A stretch of DNA of 64,000 bases from Tanytarsus gracilentus (Eukaryota > Arthropoda > Insecta > Diptera > Chironomidae), in contig JAXRKN010000040.1 of the NCBI GenBank assembly GCA_038502055.1, positions 2,666,001 to 2,730,000 on the forward strand, in the 5' to 3' direction. This document shows, piece by piece, positions 59,370-64,000 of this stretch (the stretch's first letter is position 1; every line of letters starts with the position of its first letter). A program made the position numbers and the translations under genes. The notes under the pieces were generated by a model that worked only from the letters and a program-made list of their open reading frames with translations, was not told the origin of the DNA and made no database searches.

Positions 59370-60950
59370 ATGTGCGAGAAGTACGCGAGACTTTTTTTTA
59401 GATCGGTCTGAAATTTGGATATTTTATCGGCCTTTTTACGGCCATTTACGGCCTGTTTTTAGTTTTTTTCGGCCCCTCTTAGTTTTTGAGTTATGGACTT
59501 TTTAAAATTTTCAAAAAAGTCTCGCGTACTTCACGAGAACTATGCGAGACTTTTTTTCAAAAAATACTTTTTTGAAAAACTTTTTATGTTTTTGTTTAGC
59601 ATTTATTTCGGCCATTTGCGGCCTCTAAACAGTTTTGAAATTAGTCAAAAATTTCAAAAATTATAGTCGTTTGAAAATTTCTGAGTGAAAAAATTAATTT
59701 TTTATGAGAAGTACGCGAGAGATTTTTTTTGAAAATTACTGTTGAACAAAACTTTTAATGTTTTCATTTAGCATTTATTTCGGCCATTTGCGGCCTCTAA
59801 ACAGTTTTTGAAATTTTTCAAAAAGTTCAAAAGTTTTGGTAATTTGAAATTTATATGGGTGAAAAAAAAAATTTCATAATTTTTTGAGAAGTACGCGAGA
59901 GATTTTCGAAAATTTAACTCTGAAAAAAAACTTTTAGCTTTTTCTGTTGGCATTTAATTCGGCTATTTGCGGCCTAAAAAAATTATTACGATCAAGTGCT
60001 TTGTTTAAAAATTAAATGAGATTGAATTATCAATTTTTCAGTGTTTTTGGCGTCATTTTCAGAATTTAACTACCTGAAAATTAAAAAATTTATCGAAAAA
60101 ACTTTAAAAAAAAGTATTAGTTTTAGTTACTTACTACTAAATAAATAAAATTTAATTAAACATTTTATTTAATTTAAATCAATTTATAACTTCCTTACAA
60201 ATTTTATAAGTTTTTTCTAATTTTTTCGATAAATTTTTTAATTTTCATATAGTTAAATTCTGAAAATGACGCCAAAAACACTGAAAAATTGATAATTCAA
60301 TCTTATTTAATTTTTAAACAAAGCACTTGATCGTAATAATTTTTTTAGGCCGCAAATAGCCGAATTAAATGCCAACAGAAAAAGCTAAAAGTTTTTTTTC
60401 AGAGTTAAATTTTCGAAAATCTCTCGCGTACTTCTCAAAAAATTATGAAATTTTTTTTTCACCCATATAAATTTCAAATTACCAAAACTTTTGAACTTTT
60501 TGAAAAATTTCAAAAACTGTTTAGAGGCCGCAAATGGCCGAAATAAATGCTAAATGAAAACATTAAAAGTTTTGTTCAACAGTAATTTTCAAAAAAATCT
60601 CTCGCGTACTTCTCATAAAAAATTAATTTTTTCACTCAGAAATTTTCAAACGACTATAATTTTTGAAATTTTTGACTAATTTCAAAACTGTTTAGAGGCC
60701 GCAAATGGCCGAAATAAATGCTAAACAAAAACATAAAAAGTTTTTCAAAAAAGTATTTTTTGAAAAAAAGTCTCGCATAGTTCTCGTGAAGTACGCGAGA
60801 CTTTTTTGAAAATTTTAAAAAGTCCATAACTCAAAAACTAAGAGGGGCCGAAAAAAACTAAAAACAGGCCGTAAATGGCCGTAAAAAGGCCGATAAAATA
60901 TCCAAATTTCAGACCGATCTAAAAAAAAGTCTCGCGTACTTCTCGCACAT
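59370..60950. mobile_element. Foldback transposon, 1,581 bp, arms about 730 bp
   Basis: The sequence from 59370 reads almost unchanged as the reverse complement from 60950 backwards: two inverted arms of about 730 bp with only a handful of differences (for example TACCTG/TATATG near 60072 and 60248, and run-length changes) around a loop of about 120 bp. Termini begin ATGTGCGAGAAGTACGCGAG, and the element is flanked by the 8-bp duplication GATACTTC. Each arm is built of four units of about 160-180 bp, each with a GAGAAGTACGCGAGA-like core and a CGGCCATTTGCGGCC-like core. No transposase is present. Long subrepeated inverted arms with a 7-9-bp duplication recall Drosophila foldback and Galileo elements. 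Eight bases also fit hAT or P superfamilies, so assignment is open. The near identity of the arms indicates a recent origin or gene conversion. Confidence 0.9.
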
Positions 60951-60958
60951 GATACTTC
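60951..60958 (+). repeat. Right target-site duplication GATACTTC
   Basis: Exact copy of the eight bases at 59362-59369, directly after the right terminus of the foldback element. Confidence 0.85.
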
Positions 60959-63064
60959 TATACGATAAAATGTGCTGAAATATTAAAATTAATAAAATAT
61001 TCATTATAGCTATTAATAAATTATTGACCACCTTTAATGCTCCCACGGTTCCGTTCACGCACTATTTTTAATTTGCTTTTGATACCGCCACCATATTGTC
61101 AGCATAATGGACTTCTCGATTTAACATAAATTACTCATGTAGGCGGACACTCCATTGAAATTATGGTCGAGACACGTGGAATTTTTCGAAGCCTGATAAT
61201 TGCACATAAAAAGAAGGAAAAATTCTATGAAGATAAATTAATTTTTCAAGGGACAATTTAGTTAATAAGATGTCAATAAATTTAAAATATTGAGTAGCAA
61301 AACAGCTAGAAATAATTAAGTAAAAAGACAATTATATTTTTTCATACATTCGATTCAATTTCTTTATTCATTAGACTTTTTGTTGCAAGAGGCAAAATGA
61401 CATCATTTGCATGTTTTAAATTTTTTTAAATTCAAAGAGAAAAAGTTTGTGAGTTGAGGGGAAACAATTAATTGAAAAATTTAATTTTTCATTTTTTTCT
61501 CGCACAATTAATATAATATTCAAAAATTTGCAATAAATCTCTTATCTCTTAACATGCTCATTATAATTAATTAATAACGTAATATAAATTTGATTCATTT
61601 TTGTGGGTGTGAGAGAAAAGTGTGAATATTTTTTATCTTAACAATTCTTTTTCCCATCATCAAGTGTAAGAGATTCATTCGAAGATAATAAAATCTTAAG
61701 CATTCACTTATCGCTCTATTCAATGAAGAAGATTTAATAATAATTCAATTTCTCATTTTGCTTCTGTATAGCGACATAAAGTTGAATACGAAAGGAACGG
61801 GAGTGAATTTTTTAAGCGGATGGACCGAATCAGCGAATTTTTTTCCTAATTTTTCCTCTCACGCTGCCATTTTACTAGTAAATCCATCCATTCTCCACAT
61901 TCTTAATCCATTAATTTTATGATTCATCAACTTTTTCCCCCAAAGATACTTTTTTTAGTACAGAGAAAATCTTCACGGTTTACGATACAATGAATTTTAG
62001 ATTTTTTTTTGCAAGAAAACATCGTATTTTTAGAGTGTGTGTAAATTCCTTTTGGCAATGTCATATAATTTACAAATAGTCCCCGAAAAAAAAAATCTTT
62101 TTTATGTTTATTCTTTTCAGAACCATTAATCTCATGATATATTCACAATTTCTCTTTCATTAAATGATTTCTTTTCAGGAAGGAAAATGAGAAAAAAAGC
62201 TCGATAGAAAATGAACCGAAAATTTAGGAGGAAAAAGAAGAAAGCGGAAAAGAAAAGATTGTTGAATCGCTCTATATATTCTTTAATATGTCTTTCTTGT
62301 TCATATGACCGATGAACAATAGGTTTTATAGGAAGAAGAGAGTAATCAGAAGAAATATATATATACTGAAGTTAGTTGAGAAGGAGGATATGAAGAATAG
62401 CGGGGCTAGGATAAGAACGGCTAAGTATAAATAAAATGAATTGAGCTAAAAACTTTTTGCGTTTCTCTCATCTGTGACGGTCCTAAATTTCGTTTTCGTC
62501 TTTTAGTATTTTTTTTCATTAACTACACATTAAGTCCAATGTGGAGTGTGAGTGAATTGTACATCATTACATTACTTTTTTATCTGTTGTTTGTTCTTTC
62601 TTTGTTGTTTTCCTCTGAATAGGTTTTGATTAGTATTTTATTGTTTAGCTGGTAAACTTGAAGGGGTGAATTGAATTGAAGACTTTGAGAAAATTTTGAG
62701 TTTTTAATTCTAGTGATTTCGGGAAATTACGAGGAATATTTTTTAATTGTCTTTATTGCACCTCAAAGAAATAACCCCAAGTTTACCATCTAAAACAAAC
62801 TTTAATTTTATTTCTTAAAAATTATTGAAATTCCGATGATTTCTTTACGTAAAATGAACTTGTTATTTTTTTATCACGTAAACTTCTTTAACAAACATTC
62901 TTTTACGCCCTATTCAGGAGAAGACAACAATTTCTTATTTTTATCATTATTTTTTATCTTAAGACAAAAGAAATCATTTCAATTGTTTGTATGTAAGGAA
63001 TAAAAAGAGATTTTACGATTATCCTGAACAACATTTGATTAAAATCTCGTTGACATTTTATGAT
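60959..63064. other. Gene-free spacer right of the foldback element
   Basis: AT-rich; includes the 3' UTR region of the stomatin-like gene (TTTATT, that is AATAAA on the minus strand, near 62809). No other supportable feature. Confidence 0.5.
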
Positions 63065-63471
63065 TTATGTGGCCTCGGTTTTTTTCATAAAAAAAGTGAG
63101 CAAGTCAATTGGCAGAGGGAATACGATGGTCGAATTTTTCTCCGTTGAAATTGTATTCAATGTCTGCGAACAAAAAAGTTTTTAATTTTCAGCAGAGGGA
63201 AAAGTTGGGTTGCGTTGAGATTAAAACACACCTGAAGATATCTAAGTTGTAACGCAGCAGGTGAATCGCCAATGATCTCTGAGGCCTCCCGAAGGGCACG
63301 CGATGCCTTCTGTTCACCCTCCGCTGCTATGACCTTTGCTCGTGCTTCTCGTGATGCCTCAGCCTGTTCATTGATTCATGAATAAAAAGTCCACTTGTAC
63401 AAAATGTTGCAATATCACATACCTCTGCAGCCATTGCCCTTTGCAATTGTACCGGAAGGCGTACATCCTTT
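63065..63471 (-). CDS. Stomatin/band-7 family protein, C-terminal exons (partial)
   Basis: The last three exons on the minus strand, 63471-63423, 63363-63232 and 63163-63065, with introns of 59 and 68 bp and consistent phases, give the final 92 or so residues. The gene continues beyond the right edge; 63472-64000 appears to be intron. Stomatins are membrane-hairpin SPFH proteins that oligomerise and tune ion channels; the worm relative MEC-2 acts in touch sensing. The exons read KDVRLPVQLQRAMAAE, AEASREARAKVIAAEGEQ..., and TLNTISTEKNSTIVFPLPID, the end of the SPFH domain and its oligomerisation helix. The tail after PIDLL is short (TFFMKKTEAT), as in plain stomatins rather than long MEC-2-like forms. 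Alternative last exons elsewhere cannot be excluded. Confidence 0.94.
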
Positions 63472-64000
63472 CTACAATATGACGTTGAAACAAGTGATTA
63501 CAACTTTTTGAAAGTTCAGAGTGAGCATTTTGTCATCATATAGCTCTCGCTATGTCGAAGAGAGTGGATAAAGTTTTTATCGAGAAAAACTTGCTCTTGG
63601 ACACAATAGAATTAGCTTCTCTCTTTTTTTAGAAATCAAAACGTGTATACAGACTTTTAAACAATGTTAAAAGATCTTGCACGACCGATGCATGTGTAAG
63701 AGAGCTCAATTGTTGTTCATTTTTACCCAACCCGAAAAAAAACTTTTTTTATTGCTTTTTCCCTCAACAGCTCTAAAGAAACTTTTATCTTGCAAATAAA
63801 AGCTTCAACTTCGTTATTTTCCAAAAGCGAGATGCCAGAGCTGTAGACGTTGATGATGATGACGATGATATTACAACTTTCTTCCAGTGATGCGAGCATT
63901 TCATTTATTTTTTCTCGGTAAATTAGTTGCGACATTAATAAATTACCATAAATTATATTTAATACATCGCACAATTTACTTCATCATACGGAATGGCATA
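63472..64000 (-). other. Intron of the stomatin-like gene running off the window
   Basis: The preceding stomatin exon, expected to encode the VERVEI-like segment, was not found here, so this stretch is best read as intron. An open frame at 63723-63974 lacks any stomatin feature and probably does not encode protein. Confidence 0.55.

Noticed and set aside
59302..59505. 67-codon frame running into the foldback element
   Set aside because: Half lies in the transposon arm; no transposase similarity.
61105..61190. Minus-strand stretch after a CAG acceptor reading ASKNSTCLDHNFNGVSAYMSNL then stop, considered as an alternative last stomatin exon
   Set aside because: No matching donor in the preceding stomatin exons and no known stomatin tail resembling it.
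63723..63974. 83-codon minus-strand frame in the stomatin intron
   Set aside because: Lacks SPFH/stomatin sequence and splice phase; likely chance.

Overview
This 64 kb window is AT-rich animal nuclear DNA, almost certainly from a dipteran insect and probably a nematoceran such as a midge. The evidence is a neverland sterol desaturase gene (ecdysone pathway), insect-type members of several conserved families, many very short introns (54-68 bp) with GT/AG ends, AATAAA signals close to stop codons, and TATA/TCAGT-type core promoters. I found no bacterial operons, phage genes or CRISPR arrays, and I recognised no tRNA, rRNA or known microRNA genes.

Layout. Positions 1-23,496 form a gene desert: only simple-sequence tracts, one interspersed repeat with a 120-bp tandem core (about 9,440-10,460) and a small inverted-repeat element (20,718-20,869). 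A gene cluster follows: BRIX1 (+, ribosome assembly), a choline transporter-like gene (-), a GPR180/TMEM145-type seven-transmembrane gene (+) whose first intron holds a second copy of the repeat plus a 17-bp minisatellite, and an uncharacterised Cys-rich gene (-). Next come an RGS-RZ regulator of G-protein signalling (-, seven or eight small exons that I assembled by eye) and neverland (-, six exons). After about 6.5 kb without genes there is a GT31 beta-1,3-galactosyltransferase (+). After another 5 kb gap there is a tight + strand cluster: two tandem 3-hydroxyacyl-CoA dehydrogenase genes 163 bp apart, then an inositol polyphosphate multikinase. A 1.58-kb, nearly perfect foldback transposon with an 8-bp target duplication follows. 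The right edge carries the last three exons of a stomatin/band-7 gene (-) whose 5' part lies outside the window.

The genes do not form one pathway. They are housekeeping genes (ribosome biogenesis, fatty-acid oxidation, inositol phosphate and choline metabolism) beside signalling genes (RGS, ecdysteroid precursor synthesis, stomatin). The points most worth a second look are the foldback element, the HADH duplicate that lacks an N-terminal leader and two introns, a possible 9-nt micro-exon in the RGS cysteine string, and the uncharacterised Cys-rich gene. All exon structures were built by hand from splice signals, reading phase and family resemblance, without transcript data.
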